64,000 nucleotides of DNA from positions 3,906,001 through 3,970,000 of the forward strand of contig NZ_CP108055.1 in assembly GCF_036174265.1 (NCBI RefSeq), given 5' to 3'. Positions 7,539 through 14,929 of the stretch are shown here, piece after piece. The DNA is from Streptomyces sp. NBC_00285 (GTDB lineage Bacteria; Actinomycetota; Actinomycetes; Streptomycetales; Streptomycetaceae). The position numbers and the translations under genes were made by a program. The notes under the pieces were generated by a model. That model was not told the DNA's origin. It did not search any database and saw nothing but the letters and a program-made list of their open reading frames with translations. Position 1 is the first letter of the stretch; the number at the start of each line of letters is the position of its first letter.

Positions 7539-9584
7539 TCAGACCACGGTCTCCGCCGCTCCGGCGGCCGCCCGTGACTCCTGGCCGACGTTGCGTGCCT
7601 CGGCCTTGATCGCCAGGTTCGCCACCGCGGTGTTGAACTGCTCGAGGGAGGTCGGCTCGTCCGGCCCGAGCAGGTACTGCTTGAGCTCCACCCGGTCCTC
7701 GGCCAGCGGGTCGGCCGCCTGGACGCGGACCGCGTCCAGGAGCTCGCCCAGTTCGGCCGCGCTGTTGGACAGGACCGTGGCGGCCCGCACCGCGGTGTTC
7801 TGTCGCTTGAACTCCTCCACGCCCAGCTCGGCGGAGTCCGTGACCGCGTACGGCTTGCCGCTCGCGATGAAGTCGGAGACCACGCTGGAGATGTCGGAGA
7901 CCATCGCGTCGGCGACGTTGAAGCAGTCGTACAGGCGCGGCTCGGAGCCGGAGATCACCCGGTGCTCCCACACCGGGAAGGAACGCCAGTAGGCGACGTT
8001 CCACTCGCCGCGCAGGCGGGCGATCTCCTCGTACCTGGCCACGTCGACCACGCCGTCACGGCTGGCCTCGGCCTCGTCGCCCTTGTCCGAGCCGCCACCG
8101 ACCAGGACCGCGAGCCGGGCCTCGATGCGGGCGAGGTCGGCCTTGGCCGCGGCCAGGATGGTCGCGTCGGCCTGGTGACGGGCGTCGGCGGCACGCTCGG
8201 CCGCCGCCTTCTCGATCAGCTCGGTGATCTTCTGGTGCGCGGCGCCGGCCTTGGCGAGGACCGTGCCGGTGAAGGGATGCGGCTTGTAGAGGACCCGCAC
8301 CGGAGGGTCGGCCTTCAGCAGCTTCCGCACGATGCTCTCGCCGGCCAGCATGAGCGAGGTGTTGCCCGGGTCGCCGTCCCAGCCCTCCCAGGTGGGCGCG
8401 TACAGGACCGTGGGCATACGGCCCTCGGGCACCCCTGCCAGGACCTGGATCGGCGCCAGCTGCGGGCGGCCGACCTCGACGATGTCCTCGTCGCGGACGC
8501 CGACGTCGGCGATGGCGTAGCGGTCGCGGCCCGCACGGCCGGCCACCCACACCTCGTCGTACGCCTTGCTGAACGGGTTGACGCTCGCCAGCTTGTCGCT
8601 GTCGCCGTGGCCGATGAAGACGTGCTTCATGGTGGGGACGCGCAGCAGGTGGATGTTCTTGCCGACGTTCGCCGCGTACAGCGCGACCCGCACCGTGGAC
8701 AGGTCCATGTTCATCAGGTGCACCCCTCCGGGCACGCAGATGACGGGGACCGTGGTGGGCGCGAGACCCTGCAGTATGACGCGCTCACGCAGGATGATCA
8801 GCGGCCTGGAGTCCAGCTGCTCCATGGTCTCCAGCCACATGTTGACCTGGTAGGCGGACTCCTTGGAGCCGGAGAAGTACAGCACCGTCTCCGGCCGGTA
8901 GTCGCGCAGCCACTCGTCGACCTTGGCGAGGACCTTGTCGGCGTTCGGCGGGACCTTCTTGCCGCGCACGTACGGCATCAGCGCGACGACGTACAGGGAG
9001 CCGAGCGCAATCGTCACGCCGATGCCGAGGAAGGCGGGCATCGGCGCGTCCAGCTGGGCGGCGAGGAGTATGCCGACCACGGCCGCGAGGTCGAGGTGGA
9101 GCATCTTCTCGGCGGAGCGGTTGAGCAGCCCCAGCGGCGGGGCGTCCGGGATGCGGACGCGGGAGGCCAGGTCGACGTTGCGGGTGGCCACCGGCAGCCG
9201 GCGGCGGTTGCGGATCAGGGTGACCAGTGCGCCGTGCGGGGCCTGCAGGCCGTAGAACGCGATGAAGCAGGCGGTCGCCCCGTAGAAGATCAGACCGTCC
9301 GAGAGGTTCATGCGGGCCAGCAGCAGGATCAGCAGGAGCTGTCTGATCAGGAAGCGGATCGACAGACCGGCGCGCACCTTGCTGAGGCGGTTGACCAGAT
9401 AGCTGCCCTTGCGGTGCAGATAGTGGTCCGCGAGGTAGGTCACGGCGGTCGCGACCGCGAAGGCGGGAACGCTCGGGATGAGCGCGGCCACCATTATGGC
9501 GGGGAAGCCCGCCATCATGAGGACCGCCGCAGCAAGCTCGGCCGCGCTGCCCACCCGGGCGACGCGAATAGCGGTGCTTATCAC
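7539..9584 (-). CDS. Membrane-anchored TagF-like polyol-phosphate transferase 3
   Basis: This 681-aa third paralogue shows about four hydrophobic stretches in residues 12-190, then the transferase region: 'FIGHGDSDKLAS' (His326), 'LYAPTWEGWDG', 'LYKPHPFTGT' and 'DAMVSDISSVVSDF'. An Ala/Glu-rich, probably coiled helical insert lies between the PHP and SDxSS motifs ('EKAAAERAADARHQAD'). Known TagF enzymes attach to the inner membrane face through amphipathic helices; the N-terminal spans here would anchor this group permanently. It is on the opposite strand from paralogues 1 and 2 and is followed by its own terminator, so it is separately transcribed or co-transcribed with the cytidylyltransferase upstream. 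Confidence 0.88.
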   Translation of the reverse strand: MISTAIRVARVGSAAELAAAVLMMAGFPAIMVAALIPSVPAFAVATAVTYLADHYLHRKGSYLVNRLSKVRAGLSIRFLIRQLLLILLLARMNLSDGLIFYGATACFIAFYGLQAPHGALVTLIRNRRRLPVATRNVDLASRVRIPDAPPLGLLNRSAEKMLHLDLAAVVGILLAAQLDAPMPAFLGIGVTIALGSLYVVALMPYVRGKKVPPNADKVLAKVDEWLRDYRPETVLYFSGSKESAYQVNMWLETMEQLDSRPLIILRERVILQGLAPTTVPVICVPGGVHLMNMDLSTVRVALYAANVGKNIHLLRVPTMKHVFIGHGDSDKLASVNPFSKAYDEVWVAGRAGRDRYAIADVGVRDEDIVEVGRPQLAPIQVLAGVPEGRMPTVLYAPTWEGWDGDPGNTSLMLAGESIVRKLLKADPPVRVLYKPHPFTGTVLAKAGAAHQKITELIEKAAAERAADARHQADATILAAAKADLARIEARLAVLVGGGSDKGDEAEASRDGVVDVARYEEIARLRGEWNVAYWRSFPVWEHRVISGSEPRLYDCFNVADAMVSDISSVVSDFIASGKPYAVTDSAELGVEEFKRQNTAVRAATVLSNSAAELGELLDAVRVQAADPLAEDRVELKQYLLGPDEPTSLEQFNTAVANLAIKAEARNVGQESRAAAGAAETVV

Positions 9585-9640
9585 TGAAAACCTGCTCTGG
9601 GAGGGATGCCGGTTGTTGACGAATTAGTGACGCTTAAGGC

Positions 9641-9689
9641 TTCAGGCCCCTGTGAATGCACCAGGAACGGGCAGCCACAGAGGCCTGAA
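9641..9689 (-). terminator. Hairpin after the cytidylyltransferase/SDR gene
   Basis: A 14-bp stem with one mismatch is formed by 9641-9654 and 9676-9689, starting 26 nt past the stop at 9715. The T-run after it is weak. It separates this gene from the TagF-like gene 3 downstream, which may then use a promoter in the A/T-rich stretch 9600-9640. Confidence 0.55.
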
Positions 9690-9714
9690 TTTGCAGAAGA
9701 CTATTTGTGCCCGA

Positions 9715-11214
9715 TTATGCCACGCCGTCCTGACGGTCCAGGACACTGGCCAGCGCGGCCTCGAATCCGGTGGCCTGGCCCGCGGAGGCCGTCGGGTCCT
9801 GCTGGCGCACGTCGATGACGTGCCCGGTCAGCTCGGAGAGCAGCACGTCGAGCGAGGTGCGGGCCACCGCCTCGGAGGACAGCAGGCTGCCCGCGGGCTC
9901 CTGGCCGAAGGCCTTGGTGCGCATGGGCGTGGCGGTGCGCTCGGGGTTGATGCAGTTCACCCGGATGCCTTCACCCGCCCATTCGTCGGACAGGGCCTGC
10001 GTCAGGTTGACCATCGCCGCCTTCGTCGAGGAGTACAGGCTGTACTCGGCTCGGCCGCGGGTGTAGCTGCTGGAGGTGTACAGCAGCAGCTGGCCCTTGG
10101 TCTCCACCAGGTACTTGTAGGAGGAGCGGGCGATCTGCACCGGGGCCAGGTAGTTGACCTTCAGTGCCTCCTCGATGGTGGCGTTGTCGGTCTCGGCGAG
10201 CTTGCCGATGCGCAGCACGCCCGCGGTGTTGACGACGTAGTCGATGCGCCCGGTCTCGCCGTACGCCTTGGACAGCGCGTCGTCGACCTCCTCCGGGTTC
10301 TCCACGTGGGTGCCGGTGGTGGAGCGGCCGAGGGCGTACACCGTCGAGCCGAAGGACTTGGCGAGTTCGGCGATGTCCTTGCCGATGCCGTACGAACCGC
10401 CGAAGACGACGACCGTCTTGCCGGTCAGCAGCTCGCGGTAGGCCGCCTCGTCGACCTGCTCCGGCGCCGCCGTGGAAGCGAGCTGGAACAGCTTGTCGGC
10501 GATGAACACGTCGACGGGCTGGGTGACCTTCATGTTGTACTCGTCGCCCGCGACGACGTGGATCGGCACGTCCGGCAGGTACTTGAGCACGACCGAACAG
10601 TCGTCCGTGGCCTGGAAGTTGGGGTCACCGGCGGCGACGTCGTAGGCGCGCTTGATGGTGGACAGCTTGAAGGCCTGCGGGGTCTGGCCGCGGCGCAGCC
10701 GGGAGCGGTCCGGGATCTCGGTGATGAACTCGCCGTCGCCGCCGTGGGTGCGCGTGACGATGATGGTGTCCGCGGACGGGATGGCGACGTCGACCGCCTG
10801 GAAGCGCTCCAGCGCGACCACGCAGTCGTCGATGACGCGCCGCGAGAGCAGGGGGCGTACGGCGTCGTGGAACAGGACGTTGCGGTCCTCGCCCTCGGCC
10901 AGGCCCTCACCGAGGGCCGCGATGGCGCGCTCGGTGGTCTCGTTGCGGGTGGCACCGCCCTCGATGATCTTCTTGACCTTGCGGAAACCGGCCTTGGCCA
11001 CGATCTTCTCTATGTCCGGAACGTATCCCGGGGCCATCAGGACGATGATGTCGTCGATCGAGTCGGCGTTCTCAAAGGTGGTCAGAGTGTGCTCGATGAC
11101 TGCCTTGCCGGCGATCTTCAGCAGCTGCTTGGGGATCGAGAGACCCACGCGCTGACCGGTACCACCGGCCAGGATCACTGCGGTGGTACGGGGCTTGGCG
11201 ATGTGCTGGGACAC
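9715..11214 (-). CDS. Bifunctional cytidylyltransferase/SDR reductase, CDP-ribitol type
   Basis: The 499-aa protein joins two enzymes. Residues ~10-245 are an IspD/TarI-like cytidylyltransferase with 'ILAGGTGQRVGLSIPKQLL' and 'DAVRPLLSRRVIDD'. Residues ~262-495 are a short-chain dehydrogenase with the nucleotide loop 'GGSYGIG' (~residue 271) and the catalytic YxxxK in 'YSLYSSTKAAM' (~residues 393-397). This domain order matches Haemophilus Bcs1/Acs1, which reduces ribulose-5-phosphate and activates ribitol-5-phosphate to CDP-ribitol. That would supply the adjacent TagF-like transferases. The GTG at 11214 places the first strand 11 residues in. CDP-glycerol or another alditol cannot be excluded from sequence. 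Confidence 0.85.
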   Translation of the reverse strand: MSQHIAKPRTTAVILAGGTGQRVGLSIPKQLLKIAGKAVIEHTLTTFENADSIDDIIVLMAPGYVPDIEKIVAKAGFRKVKKIIEGGATRNETTERAIAALGEGLAEGEDRNVLFHDAVRPLLSRRVIDDCVVALERFQAVDVAIPSADTIIVTRTHGGDGEFITEIPDRSRLRRGQTPQAFKLSTIKRAYDVAAGDPNFQATDDCSVVLKYLPDVPIHVVAGDEYNMKVTQPVDVFIADKLFQLASTAAPEQVDEAAYRELLTGKTVVVFGGSYGIGKDIAELAKSFGSTVYALGRSTTGTHVENPEEVDDALSKAYGETGRIDYVVNTAGVLRIGKLAETDNATIEEALKVNYLAPVQIARSSYKYLVETKGQLLLYTSSSYTRGRAEYSLYSSTKAAMVNLTQALSDEWAGEGIRVNCINPERTATPMRTKAFGQEPAGSLLSSEAVARTSLDVLLSELTGHVIDVRQQDPTASAGQATGFEAALASVLDRQDGVA

Positions 11215-11358
11215 AGAAGACCTACCTCGGGGCGACAGGGAACGGTGAAATGGTCCCACTTGCGGTTACCGCAGTGCAAGGCGACCGCCGTTCGCTGCAT
11301 ATCTACGCGCTACCTGTCATTCATCTCGCACTGCCGGTAACGGCGGCCGGGTAAGACT

Positions 11359-12552
11359 TCAGCGGCGCCGCAGCTTCTTCAGGCACCGGTGTCCGAGTAC
11401 CCGCATCAGTTCCCTGGACGAGGTCTGGTGCACCGTGCGCGCCTTGGCGGGCGACGTGTGCCGCACCGGCGAGTCGGCCGCCGCGGCGAGGGCCCCGTAC
11501 AGCGCCTGGGCCGCCACCTCGGGCGAGATCCGCGGGGCGGGGATCCCGTCCAGGACGGGCGCCTCCGGTACGGCGGCCAGGAGAGCGGGATCACCGACGA
11601 TCCGCACGCCCATGTCGCCGATGCGCCCGGCCATCTCGGCGCCGATCCCGGCAGCGGCTTCCGCGGCCCACTGAGGAGTGAGTATCTTCACGTCCTCGGG
11701 CGAGGGGTTGCACGTGTTCTTCATATGCATGACCGCGCCGTTGCGGACGAGCTTGGAATACAACTCGTCCGGCAGTCCATTGCCACGGAATTCCTTGTTA
11801 AGATTCCGCAGCATTTCGGTCTCGGCAAGGGTAAGAGAGCGATTCGTGGCGTCCGGAACGGGCTGGAGGAGATTCTCGGGCAGCCCGAGGAGCTGTTCGA
11901 AGGTGCGCATCAGACCGTCCCGGTCGCGGTCGTCGACCACGACGACGGTGATCCGCCCGGGGCCGACCGCGCGGACCCAGCGCCCGACGAGCCGGTCGTG
12001 CCGGTGCCGGCGCCAGAAGCTGGGGTTGGGCTGCTCGTACGGCGCCTTCCTCAGCATGTGGGTGAGCCAGTCCTCGTAGCCCATGCGCAGGCCGTTCTGC
12101 ACGTACTGCTGCCACTGCGAGGGCATGATCCTCGCGAGCGGCCGCAGCGTGACCAGGATGTGCACGCGTTCTCTGCCCAGCTGCTCGACGATCCGGGCGA
12201 TGGTGGCGTCGTCCTCGGCGTCGGCGAAGAACTCGCTGCTGATGACCGAGGTCTTCCCGCCCGTGGCCTCGACCTGTTCCAGCAGCCGCGTCCAGTGTTT
12301 GCCGGTGGGCGCGGTGTCGCCCATCATCGCGGGCCTCGCGCACGCGGCCAGGGCGGCCTCCATGGGGTGTCTGCTGTGCGCCGGGAACACGACGCCGTGC
12401 TCGGGCAGCAGGTCCTTGGCGGCGAAGAGCGCGCCCTGGACGGAGGTCGTGCCGGTCTTGTGGGGGCCGATGTGCAGCAGACGCGTGCCCGCGGGCAGCG
12501 GAGCGGTCGTTCCGTTCACCGGAAGGTCGTCTCTCGTACAGTCCGTCTCCAT
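11359..12552 (-). CDS. Sulfotransferase-like P-loop protein
   Basis: This 397-aa protein begins its fold with 'LLHIGPHKTGTTSVQGAL' (residues ~25-42), the 5'-phosphosulfate-binding loop of PAPS-dependent sulfotransferases. 'HILVTLRPLARIMPSQWQQY' near residue 135 fits the 3'-phosphate-binding segment (Arg and Ser). The C-terminus is basic. No signal peptide or membrane span was seen, so it acts in the cytoplasm. Its place between the CDP-ribitol enzyme and phoD suggests a sugar or polyol precursor of the wall polymer as substrate, but this is inference. A stretch near 11740-11850 is less GC-rich, with AAT, CTT and ATG codons unlike its neighbours, which hints at an acquired gene. Confidence 0.72.
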   Translation of the reverse strand: METDCTRDDLPVNGTTAPLPAGTRLLHIGPHKTGTTSVQGALFAAKDLLPEHGVVFPAHSRHPMEAALAACARPAMMGDTAPTGKHWTRLLEQVEATGGKTSVISSEFFADAEDDATIARIVEQLGRERVHILVTLRPLARIMPSQWQQYVQNGLRMGYEDWLTHMLRKAPYEQPNPSFWRRHRHDRLVGRWVRAVGPGRITVVVVDDRDRDGLMRTFEQLLGLPENLLQPVPDATNRSLTLAETEMLRNLNKEFRGNGLPDELYSKLVRNGAVMHMKNTCNPSPEDVKILTPQWAAEAAAGIGAEMAGRIGDMGVRIVGDPALLAAVPEAPVLDGIPAPRISPEVAAQALYGALAAAADSPVRHTSPAKARTVHQTSSRELMRVLGHRCLKKLRRR

Positions 12553-12583
12553 AGTCAGAGGACGGTAAGAGAACTACCTGAGT

Positions 12584-12637
12584 GTTGCCTGAGAGGTGCG
12601 TGGGACTGTGCTGAGGACCACGCACCTCTCAGGCAAC
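12584..12637 (-). terminator. Perfect 20-bp hairpin after phoD
   Basis: Positions 12584-12603 and 12618-12637 are exact 20-nt inverted repeats around a 14-nt loop. The hairpin starts 4 nt after the phoD stop and is followed by no clear U-tract. It isolates phoD from the sulfotransferase gene downstream, whose start lies 32 nt further on. Confidence 0.8.
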
Positions 12638-12641
12638 GTAC

Positions 12642-14192
12642 TCACACCAAACGGACTCCGGGCTTGCCCGCGTCCACCCGCAGCCGCGCCAGCGTGCTGG
12701 ACGTCGCCTGCGGCCGGACCACCGTGTCCACGCCCCGGACCTGCGCGTCGATGCCGTGCCGGTCGATGTCGAAGAGGTGGTAGCCGCGGTGGGCGTCGAT
12801 GAACTTCCAGTGCGGGTTGTCGGCCTGCAGCGGGTCCCACTGCGCGTGGAAGGCGGCCTGGTCCTGGTCGCCGTTGCTGGAGATGGAGGTGCCGACGAAC
12901 TCGGCGCCGACCACCCGGGAGGACGGGTCGGCGTAGTCCTCCCTGAGGTCGCTGATCATCGTGAGGTGGCGGTCGCCGGAGAGCACGACCGGGTTGCGCA
13001 CGCGCCGGAAGTCCTGCAGGAGGGCGTTGCGTTCGACCTGGTAGCCGTCCCAGGCGTCGTAGTACCAGAGCTTGCCGTCGCCGGGCAGGATGTCGGTCTC
13101 GGCCATCATGATCTGCGAGGCGATGAGGTTCCAGCGGGCCGGGGAGTCCCGCAGCCCGTCCAGGAGCCACCGCTTCTGCTCGGCGCCGAGCATGGTGAGC
13201 GAGGGGTCCTGGGCGGCCGCCTGGTCGGTCACCTGGTCGCTGCGGAACTGCCGGGTGTCGAGCACGTTCAGCCGCACCAGACGGCCGAACTCCAGGCGCC
13301 GGTACATCTGGATGTGCGGGCCGTTCGGGACGGCGGTGGCACGGACCGGCATGTGCTCGTAGTACGCCTGGAAGGCCGCGGTGATCCGGGCCACGAACGC
13401 GTCGTGCGGCTGCTTGGCGGGGTCCTGGGGGATCTCGCCGGCCCAGTCGTTGTCGACCTCGTGGTCGTCGAAGGTGACCACCCAGGGCGTGTTCGCGTGG
13501 ATCTCGGCGAGGTCCGGGTCGGTGCGGTACTGGGCGTACCGGTTGCGGTACTGCACGAGGGTGTACGGCTCCCCCGTGCCCTCGTGGCGGCGCGGGCCGG
13601 CCGACGACGGCGCCGACTCGTAGATGTAGTCGCCGACGAACAGCACGACGTCGGGGTCCTGGTCCAGCATGTCGGCGTACGGCGTGAAGTAGCCGTTCTG
13701 CCAGTTCTGGCAGGAGGCGAGCGCGACGCGCAGGGTGCCGTGGGCGGTGTTGCGGGCGGGCGCGGTGCGGGTGCGGCCGGTGCGGGAGAGCTGACCGTCG
13801 GCGCGGAAGCGGTACCAGTAGACACGGCCGGCGCGCAGACCCCGTACATCCACGTGAACGCTGTGTCCGTATGCGGGCAGGGCCTGCGCGGTGCCCCGGC
13901 GGACGACCTTTCTGAAACGCTGGTCCTCGGCGAGCTCCCAGTCGACCGGTACGGCCCGGTCGGGCATGCCGCCGCCGTTGAGCGGGTCGGGGGCGAGCCG
14001 CGTCCACAGCACGATGCCGTCCGGCAGCGGGTCGCCGGAGGACACACCGAGGCTGAACACGCCGTCGGGCAGCGGGGTCTCCGCCGCCCTGGCGCTGCCC
14101 GGCAGCCACAGCTGGGCGGAGGCGGCGGCGCCGAGCACGGCCGCGCCGGTGGTCAGAAAGCGGCGTCGGCCGGGTGATGCTGCTCCGTACAT
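12642..14192 (-). CDS. phoD: Tat-exported alkaline phosphatase/phosphodiesterase PhoD
   Basis: This 516-aa secreted metallophosphatase starts at ATG 14192, with AAGGGAG 7 nt upstream; the GTG at 14228 lacks spacing. A twin-arginine signal ('GRRRFLTTGAAVLG', residues ~8-21) ends near 'GSARA'. A PhoD N-terminal domain follows ('FSLGVSSGDPLPDGIVLWTR'), then the catalytic domain with metal ligands in 'ASCQNWQNGYF', 'FVGDYIYE', 'TFDDHEVDNDW' and 'LSGDRHLTM'. PhoD enzymes release phosphate from phosphodiesters and are known in Bacillus to degrade wall teichoic acid. Here it sits inside a teichoic-acid-like locus, which fits polymer turnover. A possible PhoP-type site is at 14247-14280. Confidence 0.93.
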   Translation of the reverse strand: MYGAASPGRRRFLTTGAAVLGAAASAQLWLPGSARAAETPLPDGVFSLGVSSGDPLPDGIVLWTRLAPDPLNGGGMPDRAVPVDWELAEDQRFRKVVRRGTAQALPAYGHSVHVDVRGLRAGRVYWYRFRADGQLSRTGRTRTAPARNTAHGTLRVALASCQNWQNGYFTPYADMLDQDPDVVLFVGDYIYESAPSSAGPRRHEGTGEPYTLVQYRNRYAQYRTDPDLAEIHANTPWVVTFDDHEVDNDWAGEIPQDPAKQPHDAFVARITAAFQAYYEHMPVRATAVPNGPHIQMYRRLEFGRLVRLNVLDTRQFRSDQVTDQAAAQDPSLTMLGAEQKRWLLDGLRDSPARWNLIASQIMMAETDILPGDGKLWYYDAWDGYQVERNALLQDFRRVRNPVVLSGDRHLTMISDLREDYADPSSRVVGAEFVGTSISSNGDQDQAAFHAQWDPLQADNPHWKFIDAHRGYHLFDIDRHGIDAQVRGVDTVVRPQATSSTLARLRVDAGKPGVRLV

Positions 14193-14246
14193 GGGCGAAC
14201 TCCCTTGCGTCGCTGACCTCTTGGACACCCTGAAAGCTCACGCTCC

Positions 14247-14280
14247 GGGGTGATCCGTGCGTTGAACCAGCGTGTTCGCG
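14247..14280 (-). promoter_or_regulatory. Possible PHO box upstream of phoD
   Basis: On the minus strand this segment contains GAACACGC, GTTCAACG and GATCACCC in tandem at spacings of 10 to 12 nt. Streptomyces PhoP sites are direct repeats of an 11-nt unit resembling GTTCACC. The match is imperfect and the spacing irregular, so this is a weak candidate supported mainly by the nature of the gene it precedes. Confidence 0.3.
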
Positions 14281-14361
14281 TGCATGACAAATAGGTAGAC
14301 AACAGAAGAGCCGTTGCGACTCGGGAACCACATGATGAACGTGATCCCCGCGCAACGGCCT

Positions 14362-14873
14362 TCAGGACACCGCCGCCTGACGATCTTTTGGGTTCTGATT
14401 GGCGAAGCCCGAGCCCAGACGGGTGTTCGCGGCCGTGGTGCCGGGGACGGAGTGGCCGAAGGTCACCGTGCCGCCGGGCGCCACGACGGTGGCCGGAATC
14501 GGCGGTCCCCCGGTGACACGACGTACTGCGCCCGGGACCGCACGGACCCTGCACCCACGGCATCGGCCGATCCGTCGCCGTTCGCATCACCCGCATGGAC
14601 GGCCCCGCCGAACGGTCCCGGGCGCACCTGTGGTGCTCTGCGTGACCACCCGATGGGAGCCGGCACCGGTGAGCCCATCGGCTACGGCACGGCGACGAAC
14701 CCGGCCTTCGCCCTGCCGCCGACCCTCGCGTCGGGGGCGGCTCCCGCGACGGCGGGCAGCACGAAGGCCCCGCCGGTCGCCAGGGCGACGGCGAGGCCCG
14801 AGTGCCACGCTCTTCGTTTCGCGCGCCTGCCGCGGCCCTGTGACAGTCGTACGGATCGCCCCGTACGGCTCAC
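14362..14873 (-). pseudogene. Decayed FG-GAP repeat secreted protein
   Basis: Three pieces in different frames read in order on the minus strand. The first is an N-terminus with a signal-peptide-like segment ('LAVALATGGAFVLPAVAGAA', from GTG 14873). The second is a calcium-binding FG-GAP core 'GDANGDGSADAVG' near 14560-14594, after the repeat-flank 'TQSTTGAPGTV'. The third is a C-terminal piece with 'GHSVPGTTAANTRLGSGFAN', ending at a TGA at 14362-14364. Intact Streptomyces FG-GAP proteins of this type have several repeats and about 450-500 residues, so this relic has internal deletions and frameshifts. It probably once sat on the cell surface. The gene is unlikely to make product. Confidence 0.7.
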
Positions 14874-14929
14874 AGGAACAGCGGCCGGCTGCCTCTCGGC
14901 AGTGCGCCGGGACTTCGCCCGCCGTTCGC

